The notes below the pieces were generated by a model that saw only the letters and a list, made by a program, of their open reading frames with translations, had not been told where the DNA came from and made no database searches. DNA of 64,000 nt from Selaginella moellendorffii (lineage: Eukaryota; Streptophyta; Lycopodiopsida; Selaginellales; Selaginellaceae). The translations under genes were made by a program, and so were the position numbers. Shown piece after piece: positions 23,993-35,607 of the stretch (positions are counted from its first letter, which is position 1; every line of letters starts with the position of its first letter). Where the stretch lies: positions 347,649 through 411,648 of the forward strand of contig NW_003314385.1 of assembly GCF_000143415.4 (NCBI RefSeq), read 5' to 3'.

Positions 23993-24752
23993 TGTCGCGA
24001 ATGTGACTTCAGGTATCGAAAGATACTTGTTGGCTAGTCCTTACGGACACTCTCTCCTTACTGCCACAATGGCAGAAAGTCGGTACTGTTGGTTTCTTTT
24101 ATGGTCTCTGCCCAAGCTAGTTGAGAAACTGGTCAACACATGTGCACTTAGACCGGAAGGGCACTAAGGAAAAAAATCCTAAGTTGTTATTAAGTCAAGC
24201 ATACTTAACATGGTGATGAGAAACTCATGATGTTGACTTGCACTTGCTAGTGTTAGGAACCCCCACGATATTGAGATTAGTCCCTCAATATTTGCTAAAT
24301 GATAGCTTACCGTGTCTGCCAAACACCCTCGCTATCATACCCTTTGTGTTAGTCTCATTTCCATCCCAAATGCTATTTATAGAAAGTGTCTAGATCCGCT
24401 CATTTGGCATATCTATAGAATGTAGAGATTGGCCTATACACAATAGTGTTCGTCCCGTGTCCAAATTCGCAATTTAGCGCCATTCCATATTTGGTAAGTT
24501 TCAGACTTGTCCCAGAGACTAACTCCTGGTACTAAGGGAGGCTTGGGGTGAAAGCCCAAAGCGTGTGTCCCTCAAGGGGGGGGGGGGGGGGGGGCCAAGG
24601 GGGGTTCCACAATGTTAGTAGGGATAGTGGTTGGAATGCATGTCCGACCACCTAAGACATTAGTTTGGCTTCTGCTGGGTTGTGTTACTCCTTGTTCTGC
24701 GTCCAGCTTGGGTCTAAGCCCAAGCTCCACGCTGCTCTAGTCGGTGGAGTCC
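23993..24752 (+). repeat. A1 3' LTR, left part
   Basis: Starts TGTCGCGAATG after a polypurine tract (AAGGGGGGGAGAG, 23980-23992). It is cut at 24752 by the insertion of B1 and resumes at 30741. It contains a long G run at about 24577-24594. Confidence 0.88.
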
Positions 24753-24914
24753 TGTAGCGCATGTGATCATGGGATGAGATTTGGAGATACTGTCACCGTG
24801 GATCCTTGGAACCTTGGGAGATAAATGGGGATAAAATAGCCACTAAGGGCTCTCTCATCAAGCAATTGCCCCTTTTCCAGTTGGCTTAAGGGGAGAGAGA
24901 TAAGGTGCGCTACA
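24753..24914 (+). repeat. Short LTR-like segment at left end of B1
   Basis: Starts TGTAGCGC and ends GCGCTACA, so its termini are inverted copies of each other. It is followed by TTGGTATCAGAGC (24915-24928), a consensus initiator-tRNA-Met primer-binding site, and about 25 bp of unfamiliar sequence before family B interior begins near 24955. The 162-bp length would suit a TRIM-type element. Confidence 0.6.
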
Positions 24915-24954
24915 GTTGGTATCAGAGCAAATGGCACGGATTCGATTCCCATTG

Positions 24955-27900
24955 ATTATGTGACCAGTCGACAGTAGCTACCCCATGACTAAAGATTTCA
25001 ATATGCACACGAAGTGCCGAAGCCAGTCTGCCTATTACTGGCCCAAACTCAAAGATCAATAGATGGACAATATCAAAGTTATAGACAATGATATCTTAGA
25101 GTCGAAATTATCAGTGAATAAATCTTATATTAGAACACAAAAGTATTCCAAGTAAGGTATTATCTGATAAACTAGTATTACAGCATAGAAACCACCAAGA
25201 TCATCATAATTGATAAACATAGGAATCACCATCCAACAAAATTCAATAGCAAGTAGATCATCAAGGAAACTCAATGATAAAACTTAACTACCGAAAATGG
25301 CAGATAGCAAACACCACCAAACAACTCACAAAACACAACTCAAAGAACACAAAGTATCATTGACTAACAAGCACAATGCTCGCGAATGTATCACCCGAAG
25401 GAAATAACATCCTAATCTATAAGAACTAACTCGAGCAATAATCAACAGAACAAAATGAATGTTGCAAAGCAAACAAACGCTTATTCATATCAACCATTGC
25501 ACTAGCCAATCCGGATAGATCCCAGCCAATAACACTAAAGAACTCAAGTGGCCTAAGCAAGTGTCAGCAACATCCTACTAATGTCTCAAACCCAAGAGAC
25601 CAATCCAGAGCAAACCACAAACAACTTGTGGTATTGCAAAAAGCCATAAGCTATCAAAGAGAACAACTAACCATCATGAAAGATATTAATCATCCCATCA
25701 ATAAGAGATATGCAGAATCATCATCTTAGAAGGAATCCACCATCACGAAGAATAGCAAATCAATCTAGATCAACGATAATCAAGCAAAACCTCGTACAAG
25801 GATAATCAATTATCCTAGTTGATAGTCAATCATCACCAATGATTGCTAAATGCAAATACTAACTTGTACATTGAAGCTAAAGAGCCAAAAATGCCTTCCC
25901 CCCAACAACTTCTAACAAATGGAACAATGAGCATAATAAACCCAAAGGACCGAAAGCTCGAAGAAGCCTATAGCTAAGTCTTGTCTAACAATGATCACAA
26001 GTCTTGCATGAACCAACTTCAATGTTAAAGAAGAAATCATAGTGCAACCCACAATATCCTCCTCAACATATCCATAAGCCAAACTTTATAATGTAAAGCT
26101 GATGAAGAGCATTTCTGCATCAATCCAAAAGCTAAGCATAGCAAAGTTATGCTCAACAAGTGATCACCAAACGATCCTCCATGAATCCATCTATAGCAAG
26201 ACGTAACTCACTTCATAGCAAGCACAAGAAGAATCATCAATGATTGATATATTTCAACTAAAATCCCATAAGGATTCATCGATCACTAACTCTTCCTCTT
26301 GTAGAGTTAGCATAATCCACGACTAAATCACTTTTCAAGGAAAAGCTAAAACTCAACCCTCTACTAAATAATCTCGTCTAGAACACAACTAACTCAACTT
26401 GCCACTCAGTTCGTTTGAACGTCAACACAGTTGCTAACTAGCAAATGCACGAATGCCAACAACACAAAGCTATAGCCAAATCATCAACACTATTTTTATC
26501 AGAACTAATGAAACTCAATATCAATCCTACAGAGAGACATCTCATTTCACTTGAATCTCAATACCAACAATGTCAACAATAGGGCATTACTTCAATGCCA
26601 TCAACATCAGAACAAAGCTAGAAGAAAGCAAGAGTGAATCACCACCCAAAGCTCTCAAGCAACCAAGCTAACCATAGTCGAAGATACTTTACTCAGTATC
26701 CAAGACCAATTTCTTCAGCAATACTCAGTTATAAATAACACTTCCTCAAGGAGTGAATCACCACATCCAAGACAAAATGAAATCCAACACCACAGACTAA
26801 ATGTAACCAAATGATATCGACAGAGGTAGAGTCGACATGTCAACATGGAAAACCCATGTATGTCTAACGACACGATCCTCTGCAACACTATCCAGTAAAG
26901 CAAGCCCATCACTGCTAAATTATCATCGAGAAAAGCAAGTGTCAACAGTCCTTGATGAAGTCTACAAGTAATCACTAAATGCAAAGCAACTAACAATCAC
27001 TCCTCAACATGCCTTCACAAGACCCAAACACCAATGCTTGTCACCAAGTTATATACTCGTCCAACAAGAACGTGATACCCCAGGTACGAGATAAAAGTTC
27101 ATAGACAAGCACAAACTAAATGACCACTCGAATCCAACTCAACCGCAATAAGCTCACTCAAACATTTAGCCACTAGCTCTGAGCATGCCTTGAAGAGGCT
27201 AGCTATGCATGATCAACACTCAGCCGAAACGAAAGTGAAGACCATGAGATGAACTCATATCGGTACACAACCTCCTCATAGACAAAGCTATAGTACGGGT
27301 ACCAACATCTCAACCTCAAACAACTAAGTTGGACATCACCATCCTCAGCCAAGGCGCAGGGCCACCAAGACCAAGTCAAGATCAGTGAGAGCTCACTACT
27401 CTCATAGAGTCTAACGTAATGCAAGGTGCAACCTGCCACCAAGCACAACGCTACAAAAGAAAGGTACAAGGGTCACCTTTCTGAGAAAAGTGCAACGGCC
27501 ACTTTTTTATATCAACTCTAGACTCTATCCAACTCAATTATTTTATCCCCAAAAGTCAGCATCCCTTTCGGGCCGCATTATACAAACTACTTATCAGGGT
27601 CTAAGCTAACTGAAGTCAACTCCAACCCCTTCACTAGTTTGTACTGGCTTACGAAAATGGAATGGTTTTCGGCAAAGTGACCAACAGATCAGCCATTGGA
27701 GAAGTTTAAGAAAATTAGTGGAAAATTTTCCATCCCAGAGAAAGAATGACTCTTAGTCCAGGAATAAAAACTTTCAAGACTCAACCAACTTCTTCCTACT
27801 AACAACTTCACATAGATTCCCTTCAACACAGATTCTTATGATCCATAATATGCTTAAGCATCGAACATCTTTTTGCCCATATTTCCGATATCCAACTTCG

Positions 27901-29576
27901 ACATCCGCAAAATGCAAAATGAACATCCAAGGCTTGATCACGGAGACCACATCTTCGGATATCCATATTGCACTAACACTCTTCTTCAATCACCTTCAAG
28001 ATCCAATGTAAAGCCAAAACACTAACAAAAAAAATGACATGGAAAAATCAAGGTCCAAGGAAAATTCCTCATCACTTGAAATAACAATGCCACTTCCACT
28101 AACACAAGTGCTAGTGATGTCAATGCCCCAACTACACATCTTCTCCATCCAACAATCTACTCCAAGTGCTAACGGATCAACCGACAAGCTATAGCAAATG
28201 AATGCTACAACCCTTTCCATCACCTAACAGGCAAACTCAAGGAAACAAGGTACCAACTTAAGCTTAGCATAATGGACCATCTCCGAGAATCCAGTTAAAG
28301 CTACCACAATGCTACTTCATGCAAGTAGACTAGCTTCNNNNNNNNNNNNNNNNNNNNNNNNNNNNNNNNNNNNNNNNNNNNNNNNNNNNNNNNNNNNNNN
28401 NNNNNNNNNNNNNNNNNNNNNNNNNNNNNNNNNNNNNGGGTTGATCATCATTTAACCAAGCAACTTCGTAAACACATTGCTCATTATCACATGGATATGA
28501 TATAGAAATCACAATGACTTGATCATTGATTGAGCAACACCACAAGCAATGCCAATGTCATTACTTCAAAGGTTTATGTGAGTATAAAGTGCCAACTCAA
28601 TTTGACAAAATGCAACAAAAATGCCACACTCCACCGATAAAGATTTACAACACCCAACATCACTAACTTTTGTTCACAACACGGACAAGCTCATGCCACT
28701 CTCTTTCCGACCAAACTCAACACTAATCCAATACCAAACTACTCAAGGAGCAATAGCAAGGTTCCCCGAAAAAGAATTGAGCATTGCAGCCCCAGTCTTC
28801 CATAGCAAGCCTAGACAAAATGGTATAACGTTTCACTGCTATCCATTCCACAACTCACCATTTGTAAGACCATCATTTCCAACATGCATCAAGATAGGGA
28901 CTCTTGATTGCATGATGTGAACACAAGTAATGAGTTAACACCTCGTTGCAGATCATCTCTCCAAGAAGAGAAAATGATTTACATATTTGATCCTCCATCC
29001 CCGATGACTCTCTTTTCGGTCTCATCTTTGACCAAACCTCAAGCTTGCTTTCGCACTGCCTTCAGTTCAAACCAAGAAAAGTTTATGAGAGAGCACGGCC
29101 ATGATTACTTGAACCAATAGATTAATCCCTATAGTCTTGATTGATCCACTTATAATCATGCCTAGGAAGGATCCACTAGTGCCGTGCTAAACAGCTTATT
29201 TGCCACTCATAGCAAACTCAGGGAAAGTTTACTTTCACCCACGGTACATGGAACAACTCATGGAACCACCGATAGGCTAACATTAATCTTGCCAACTCAA
29301 AGTGTAACCTCGAGTTGCTAATGTGCCTCACTCACGAGCTCAAGCTTAAACTCGTGCTACCGGAACAACTCAAATCCATCCTATGAGCCCAAGCGCAAGC
29401 TCACATCATAAGGTACAATAAGGTAATAATATCCATACCCAAGGAACCAATTGCGAAGCCTTTACACCCAAACGTGTACCCACTCGGATCATCATTTTCA
29501 TCTCTGCGTATGCAACAAGACTAGTTGCCCAATCTCATTGAATAGTACTCGCTGAGACTCATCCTCTGATACCAAA
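24955..29576 (-). other. B1 interior, non-coding
   Basis: About 4.6 kb read on the minus strand from the primer-binding site (about 29563-29576) to the 3' interior. I find no gag, protease, RT or integrase motif in any frame, and the longest open frames are about 100 codons. Other copies of parts of it lie at 31165-32105, 40882-42535, 16010-16713 and 61574-62207, which shows that it is a mobile family. Such long non-coding interiors are seen in large retrotransposon derivatives. Confidence 0.75.
28338..28437. other. Assembly gap of 100 N
   Basis: The gap lies in the B1 interior. In the parallel copy at about 42198-42250, the same flanks (TAGACTAGCTTC and GGGTTGATCATC) are separated by only about 16 bases. 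The true missing sequence is probably short. Confidence 0.95.
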
Positions 29577-30735
29577 TGTAGCGCATATGGTTTTGACCCT
29601 TTATCCTATGGTGATTTACCATAGGATAACACCACGAAGCGGAACCTAAACCCTCTTTGTGCCACGTGACAGATGCCACGTGTCACATACCACGTGTCCA
29701 TGCCACGTGTCCATAAGAACCCGAGGTTCAGGGCCTTGGGCCACTGAACGAAGGAACGGTGCCAAACTCCCAAGTGTGACGCCAAGGAGTGATGGAACCG
29801 GACCATGGAGCAACTCCCGAGCATATAGCCCAAGGAGCGAAGGGACAGGAGCCCGGAGCGACTTGGAACAGTCCTGGAGCAACCAGCATCCCAATGCCAG
29901 GACCAGTACGCAAAACGGAGCCAAACGGAGTCTAGCGCTATTTCGGCATACCGGTGACCTAACGTGAGGATATGGGTACTCCACCAGCTAGCATGGAATG
30001 GAACTTGGGCTTAGACCCAAGCCGGACGCAGAACAAGGACAGGCACGCAAGCGAGAGTTAAACTATGCCTCAGGTTGGTGGGCCATGCCCGACCTACCCC
30101 CTTTCCCTTCTATACATTTGGAACCCCCCAAAGGCCCCCCCCCCCCCCCCCCTTGAGGAACACACGCTTTGGGCTTTCACCCCAAGCTTCCCTTAGTACC
30201 AGGAGTTAGTCTCTAGGATAAGCTCGAAACTTACTAAATATGGAATGTCCCTAGATTGCGAATTTGGACATGGGACGAACACCATTGTGTTCAGGACGAT
30301 CTCTACATTCCGTAGATATGCCAAATGAGCAAATCTGGACACTTTCCATAAATAGCATTTGGGACCAAAATGAGACTAACACAAAGTGCATGATAGCGAG
30401 GGTGTTTGGCAGACACGGTAAGCTATCATCTAGCGAATATTGAGGGACCAAGCTCAATATCGCGGGGGTTCCCAACACTAGCAAGTGCAAGTCAACATCA
30501 TGAGTTTCTCATCACCGTGTCAAGTTTGCTTGACTAAATGACAACTTAGGATTTCCTTCCTTAGTGCCCTTCCGGTCTAAGTGCACATGTGATGACCAGT
30601 TTCTCAACTAGCTTAGGCGGAGACTAATAACGGGTCCAGCAATACCGACCTCCTACCATCGTGGCAGTAAGGTAAGAGTGTCCATAAGGACTGGCCGACA
30701 GGTAACTTTCGATACCTGAAGTCACATTCGCGACA
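29577..30735 (-). repeat. B1 5' LTR
   Basis: On the minus strand it starts TGTCGCGAATG (30735) and ends ATGCGCTACA (29577), about 1159 bp. The first two thirds resemble the family A LTR. The rest is B-specific and contains several copies of CACGTGTC-type motifs. The primer-binding site is beside its left end. Confidence 0.85.
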
Positions 30736-30740
30736 AGTCC

Positions 30741-30909
30741 CTCCTCCTCGCGTTAGGCCACCAGTATGCCAAAATTGTGCCAGACTCTGTCTGACACCAT
30801 TTTGCGTGTAGGTGCTGGATATGGGGAGCTGGTGCTTGTGGGATTGAATCGGACCCTCATTCGTAGCACAATGGGCTTGGAGTTAGGCTCCAAATTCAGG
30901 TGCACTACA
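30741..30909 (+). repeat. A1 3' LTR, right part
   Basis: Continues the LTR cut at 24752 and ends GGTGCACTACA at 30909. It is followed by CTTGG, the second copy of the A1 target duplication. Confidence 0.85.
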
Positions 30910-31164
30910 CTTGGGCTGTATGCTCAGGAGTTGCTCTGTGGTTCAATTCCGTCACTTCTTAGCTCCATGGTTGGGAGTTTGGCACCGTTCCTTCATTTAG
31001 TGGCCTAAGGCTTTGAAACTCGGGTTCCACACCACTATCCTTTGGACACGTGGCATGTGACACATGGCATATAACACGTGGCATATAGAGGGTTTAGGTT
31101 TCACTTTGTGGTTATCCTATGGTAAATCACCATAGGATAAAGGGTCAAAACCACGTGCGCTACA
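30910..31164 (+). repeat. B0 LTR, right part
   Basis: Begins with the duplicated CTTGG and continues the B LTR interrupted at 17584, ending GTGCGCTACA at 31164. It matches the last quarter of the B1 LTR (reverse complement of 29577-29840). Confidence 0.82.
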
Positions 31165-32105
31165 TTTTGTATCAGAGGATGAGTCTCGGCGAGTACTATC
31201 CAATGAAATTGGGCAACTAGTCTCATTGCATATGCAAAAATGAGAATGATGATCCGAGTGGGTACACGTTTGGGTGCAAAGACTTTGCAATCGTTCCTTA
31301 GGTATGGATTTTGGTTACACTTTGAGCTAATAAGATGGATTTGAGGTGTACCATTTTGCATGAGTTTGCGCTTGGGTTCATGAGTGAGGCACATTAGCAA
31401 CTCAAGGTTACACTTAGAGTTGACAAAATTAATATTAGCCTATTGGTGGTTCCATGAGTTATTCCTTGTACCATGGGATAAAGTAAACCTCCCCTAGGTT
31501 TGCATAGAGTGGTGAATAGGCTGGTCAGTAGATGTTTAGCACAGCACTAGTGGATCCTTCCTAGATATGATTACAAGTGGATCAACCAAGATTATAAAGA
31601 TTAGTCTATTGGTTCAAGTAATCATTGCCGTACTCTCTTATCAACTTTTCTTGGATTGGACTGAAGGCAATGCGAATGCAAGCTTGAGGTTTAGTCAAAG
31701 ATGAAACCGAAAGAGAGTCATCAGGGATGAAGAATCAAACACGTAAATCATCTTCTCTTTTGGAGAAATGATTTGCAATGAGGTGTTAACATATTGTTCG
31801 TGTTCACATTATGCAATCAAGAGTCCCTATCTTAATGCATGTTGGAAATGATGGTTTTGCAAGTGGTGAGTCATGGGATGGATAGCGGTGAAGCATTAAA
31901 CCATTTTGTCTAGGTTTATAATTAAAGACTTGGGTTGCAATGCTTAATTCTTTTTTAAAGAACTTTGTTATTGCTCCTTGAGTAGTTTGGTGTTAAAATA
32001 GTTTTGAGTTTGGTCAGAAAAAAAGTGGTATGAACTTGTCCGTGTTGTAAAAAAAAGTTAATAGTGTTGGGTGTTGCAAGTCTCTATTGGTAGAGTGTGG
32101 AACAA
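31165..32105 (+). mobile_element. B0 5' interior fragment
   Basis: Starts with a primer-binding-site-like TTTTGTATCAGAGG and matches the reverse complement of 28600-29576 in B1. It ends against the truncated CPSF-A-like gene at about 32105. The boundary is uncertain by some 15 bp because both sides give an open frame. Confidence 0.75.
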
Positions 32106-33823
32106 AAGGGTAAAACCTCATTTGATTTTGATCTTCAGTACGGATACAAACTGTGAAAGCATGGCCTATCGATCCTTTAGTGTTTCCAAATTTGAAGCTA
32201 GAGGTGTCAGAAAAGTTGTCTTCCACCTTTAAAACATGCCCATCTCCCATCTCTATCATTGCAGTCATAAACTTGTCGCTCGTCCAGAGAAGAAGCCTAC
32301 ACTGTGAACACTTGTACTGGCAGTCTCTAACAGGAGTTGGCCTTCCAGAGGCAGCATCCGGACGTAGCGTGACAACGTCGATACCTCCTTTCCCTGTACT
32401 GAAAGCCAGTCTAGCTTGGCCCTTGCTATCTGGTTCCCAGCACCATGCACTGATAAAGAGCTTGGCTCTGGTTCCATACTCATCATCTGGAACCCGGTAA
32501 TAAGGTCTCGGACGCTCTTCGGGATCCCCCACTGTATCTCTGAAGTCTAGCAAGCTGAATGCCACTAAGTTTGCTGGATAAGTCGTCGTGCCGATGGCCC
32601 TTGCGTCGACAAGTACAATCTCACCGAGCCGAAGCAGTAGCACGAACCCCAGGAATGCGGGCATCTCCACGACACCATAAGTTAGAAAATCGATGGCCGG
32701 CTCTCCAGAAGGATGATACCGTGCTCCCAAGTGTATCGAACGCTCATTCGTGTCGCAAAGTAGAACTTGCAGTTCGTTCGACAGAGCACCCTTCCTGTAA
32801 GGAACACTCCCGAGTTACTCTCAATCCTGGTGAGCAGAAAATTATCTAGGCTCTGTGTACCTATGCAAAATTACCGCGAGCAAAAGCTGGTGGGATTCCT
32901 CTGGGCTAGCAACAAAGGCCATGCTCCATATCGTTCCCCATCCATACGTTGACTCTGCGTCATTTGCTACGTTACCCGGTGCTGGATATGTTATGGCCTG
33001 AAGGAAGGGTGTCAGGCAACTAGTACCAGAAAGAAAAACACACTAGCCTTCTCGACGACATTCTCCCCAGCTGCAACAGAGGTAGGAAATATTGCTACCA
33101 AATCTTCGATAGCAGAAACCGCTACAGCGCGAGATCTGTATCACAAAAGGTTTCCTATGAAATAAAACGTTCGACTTTATCGCACCTGGAGTCGACAGCA
33201 AGTAGCCATCCGAGCTCGCGAAGAGAAGTCCCGGGATGAGAGAGATGAATTTGACTGACAGCCACAAACCTGTAAAAGAGAAAGAGAAAACAGGTAAGAA
33301 GAGCGAAAAAAACCTTGATTTTTCTAATTCCATGGTACCTGTGCAGATCGACACTGAAAGTCAGGAAGGAGAGTTTTCCGGAATCTGAAAGCAGCACGAG
33401 TAAGTCCTTGCCGTAGGTCTATGATAGAGAGATGGAACATTAGTTAACAGTAGACTATAGCACAGTACATCGTTCTAAAGCATAGAATTTTATCTTACCT
33501 GCGAGTAAGGAGCTCGACGATGTTCATTCCAAGGGAGCAATTTCATGTCCTTGATGATTCCAAACACACTCTGCTCACACACCGGCTGCACGCTCCCATC
33601 TTCGACGAGCACGACAAGCTCCAGGGCGGTCTCCTGTGCGCAAATTCCAGCTCAAAACCAAGATAGATGGAGCTCCTACCTTGCCGAAGACCACCTCCAG
33701 CATCAGCGGCGATCGAATGTGGCCGCACACAGCATAAGAGACGACGCTGCTCTTCTGGAGGCATTTGGCGAGATAGAGAACCTCGCTGTCGTCCTCGGCA
33801 GCGCTCGCGTCCTGGACTGCCAT
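32106..33823 (-). pseudogene. CPSF-A/DDB1-like protein gene, 3'-truncated by B0
   Basis: The exons I can place on the minus strand, all in phase, are 33823-33680, 33633-33499, 33418-33339, 33269-33186, 33135-33042, 32997-32861 and 32794 to about 32106. Their introns are 44-80 nt with GT...AG ends. The N-terminus reads LYLAKCLQKSSVV...CGHIRSP, then VEDGSVQPVCEQSVFG and LLPWNEH, then LAVDSRSRAVAVSAIED. This pattern matches the MMS1-N beta-propeller region of a plant protein annotated as CPSF A-subunit/DDB1-like (Arabidopsis At3g11960, from memory). Members of this superfamily are scaffold propellers in RNA-processing or ubiquitin-ligase complexes. Only about 460 residues remain, against more than 1000 usual. 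The central and CPSF-A domains are missing and the frame runs into retroelement sequence, so the gene is broken or the assembly is wrong here. Confidence 0.72.
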
Positions 33824-34072
33824 GGCTTTGCGAACTTTAGGGCATTATGTTAACCTAAAATGTCTACGAATATTCCCACTTTTACCCTTTCATTTTATAA
33901 GCAATGTTTTAAGAGACATTGGAATCGACAATGGAGTACGAATATTTCCAACTGATTCTTGAGATAATCCCGCATCAGCATTAAGACTTCATCTGTAGTC
34001 GTCATGGAATCTCTCTATTGTTTCATATGTTTATCTGGGATCCTATAATGGAGCATTGATAGAAACATTTTA

Positions 34073-34984
34073 TTAAATCAAGCAAACTTTTGTGGAAGCC
34101 CACATTTGGTATATCCATGGTTTAAGATGGAATATTTTTTGATAACTTGCATATAAAACTAATCTACAATCATCTTGAAGTATTAAATATGAATTTACAA
34201 AACAATTTTTAGTTTTGCAATTTGTATTTGATGCCCATAAAGATTGCTCATTTTCTTCATATAGAACTAGATTACCATCTTCCTGGAGCCTCAACTTACA
34301 ATTTGTACCTCTATTTGCAGTTTTGGTAGACCATAATATAAGATTTTTATAATATAATATTAAATTACAAATGCTATTTACATATAAATGTGCTTTTCCA
34401 TTTGGGGAAATTAAAAAAGAATTTTCTGACAAATACTGACGTGGCATATTGATATAGCCACTTATTAATGTACTAAGAAAAATATTACATTTAAGCATGT
34501 TACCAACTGAAGTTAATAATTCAGGTCTACGAGGGATATAATTTCTTATCATATATTGAAAAGCATAATGTTCAGTAACAACAGTAACATAAGAAGCAGC
34601 AACATTTACTATTTGACTATAAGCTTCTTCCAAAAGTGCACCTAACTCACCTCTTATAAGAGATCCAGGATCAGTACCACCAGCTGCATTCATTGCACAT
34701 TTTGCAAATGATCGTTCAACTCTGCTATAAATCCAAAGACTAATAGCAATAGTTGTACTAGTTCCATCGTCATTTTCAAATACAGCTGTACCATCTTGTC
34801 TTTGACCTCTTGGATAATTATCATTGGCTATGAAAGCAATCATTCCTCCAATACCATTTAAAATCGCACGAACAGAGTCGTCATCTAATGCATTTAACTC
34901 ACCATAATCAATTTGATAAGAGGATTGTACTTGTGAAAAAAAACTAGATAATAAAAATAAATTAAAAAAATAAATAAAATTCAT
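34073..34984 (-). CDS. Secreted bulb-type (GNA-like) lectin with novel N-terminal region
   Basis: An intronless 303-residue protein. Residues 1-22 form a hydrophobic signal peptide (FIYFFNLFLLSSFF). About residues 23-165 form a region I do not recognise, starting DYGELNALDDDSVRAILNGI. Residues 165-300 are a B-lectin fold with three beta repeats. The second repeat keeps the full mannose-binding pattern QxDxNxVxY (QEDGNLVLY). The third is QDDCRLVLY with Asn replaced, and the first is degenerate. Such lectins are usually extracellular and bind mannose glycans. A paralogue with the same layout lies at 37764-38648. Both are strikingly AT-rich compared with the PPR and CPSF-A-like genes beside them. 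The ATG at 34984 is chosen because the signal peptide follows at once. Ligand and role are inferred from the fold only. Confidence 0.8.
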   Translation of the reverse strand: MNFIYFFNLFLLSSFFSQVQSSYQIDYGELNALDDDSVRAILNGIGGMIAFIANDNYPRGQRQDGTAVFENDDGTSTTIAISLWIYSRVERSFAKCAMNAAGGTDPGSLIRGELGALLEEAYSQIVNVAASYVTVVTEHYAFQYMIRNYIPRRPELLTSVGNMLKCNIFLSTLISGYINMPRQYLSENSFLISPNGKAHLYVNSICNLILYYKNLILWSTKTANRGTNCKLRLQEDGNLVLYEENEQSLWASNTNCKTKNCFVNSYLILQDDCRLVLYASYQKIFHLKPWIYQMWASTKVCLI

Positions 34985-35269
34985 AATTAGTAATATGTAG
35001 TACTAAGATTTTATTATAGTAATTTTCTTGACAACCCCCTTATCCCATATCCATATATATGTAGTATTAGCTTGTATTTTAACGTTTCATACAATCATTC
35101 AAGTAAAATAAAAAAGTGGTGTAATCCTTGAGAATTGCTTCATTATTAAACGACAAAGGCGGGGAAGAAGGCGGGAAGCTCTCTGGCGGAAGTCTAAGAA
35201 TATAAAAATGTCCCAAACTAAACTTAGAGTAATCTTGTCTATCCAACTGGATATCACTCTGGAGCTCCA

Positions 35270-35504
35270 GGCAACCTTGTCCACGCGACACTGTCTGCCG
35301 GCTCAGCTCTCCAGATCTTGCAATGGTATCTGCCATGAAACCATAGAGCTCATAACTTGGACTCAAGCCTCGGCTCTAAGTGCTCGGAACCGCAAATGCA
35401 GTGAGCTCGTCAGGCTTGATGCCATCAAGCACCATGAGCTGGAAGAAATGAAATGAATCTTGCATTAGACCATTCTGGACATACGCCTGGATCATAGAAT
35501 TATC
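35270..35504 (-). pseudogene. PPR gene relic
   Basis: On the minus strand, a segment reading NSMIQAYVQNGLMQDSF then FFQLMVLDGIKPDELT and, after an in-frame TAG at about 35420, SYELYGFMADTIARSGELS matches consecutive PPR motifs of the plant PLS class. Nothing convincing continues beyond about 35270. It lies head to head with the intact PPR gene, about 100 bp away, and could be the remains of a neighbouring copy. Confidence 0.6.
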
Positions 35505-35607
35505 GAATGAAAAACGTTGCCAACCTCCTGCACAAGCCAGCGGCCGTCCCATAGGTATGTCAACCTAAGAAGTTCCCACTGTTTTCAGTGGCTTCACGGA
35601 ATATGTT

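Larger units (their letters stand above)
17585..24752 (+). mobile_element. A1: chromodomain Ty3/gypsy element, decayed; 3' LTR split by B1
   Basis: 5' LTR 17585-18475, primer-binding site, a one-frame gag-pol relic, polypurine tract and 3' LTR starting at 23993. The 3' LTR stops at 24752, where B1 is inserted, and resumes at 30741-30909. The 5-bp target duplication CTTGG flanks the whole element at 17580-17584 and 30910-30914, which confirms the reconstruction. The host site was the LTR of B0. Confidence 0.88.
24753..30735 (-). mobile_element. B1: non-autonomous LTR element inserted in A1
   Basis: The element has TG...CA outer ends and a 5-bp target duplication AGTCC at 24748-24752 and 30736-30740. 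Read on the minus strand it has a full 5' LTR (30735-29577), a primer-binding site, and a 4.6-kb interior with no open frame above about 100 codons. The other end is abnormal. Instead of a matching LTR of about 1.16 kb it has a 162-bp LTR-like segment (24753-24914) with its own primer-binding site facing the plus direction. This looks like a chimera formed during reverse transcription, or a heavily deleted LTR. Confidence 0.82.

Noticed and set aside
28621-28920. 99-codon open frame resembling parts of 32014-32100 and 42414-42500
   Set aside because: The resemblance comes from shared family B interior sequence. The frame is on the antisense side of the element in B1 and is not preserved in length between copies.
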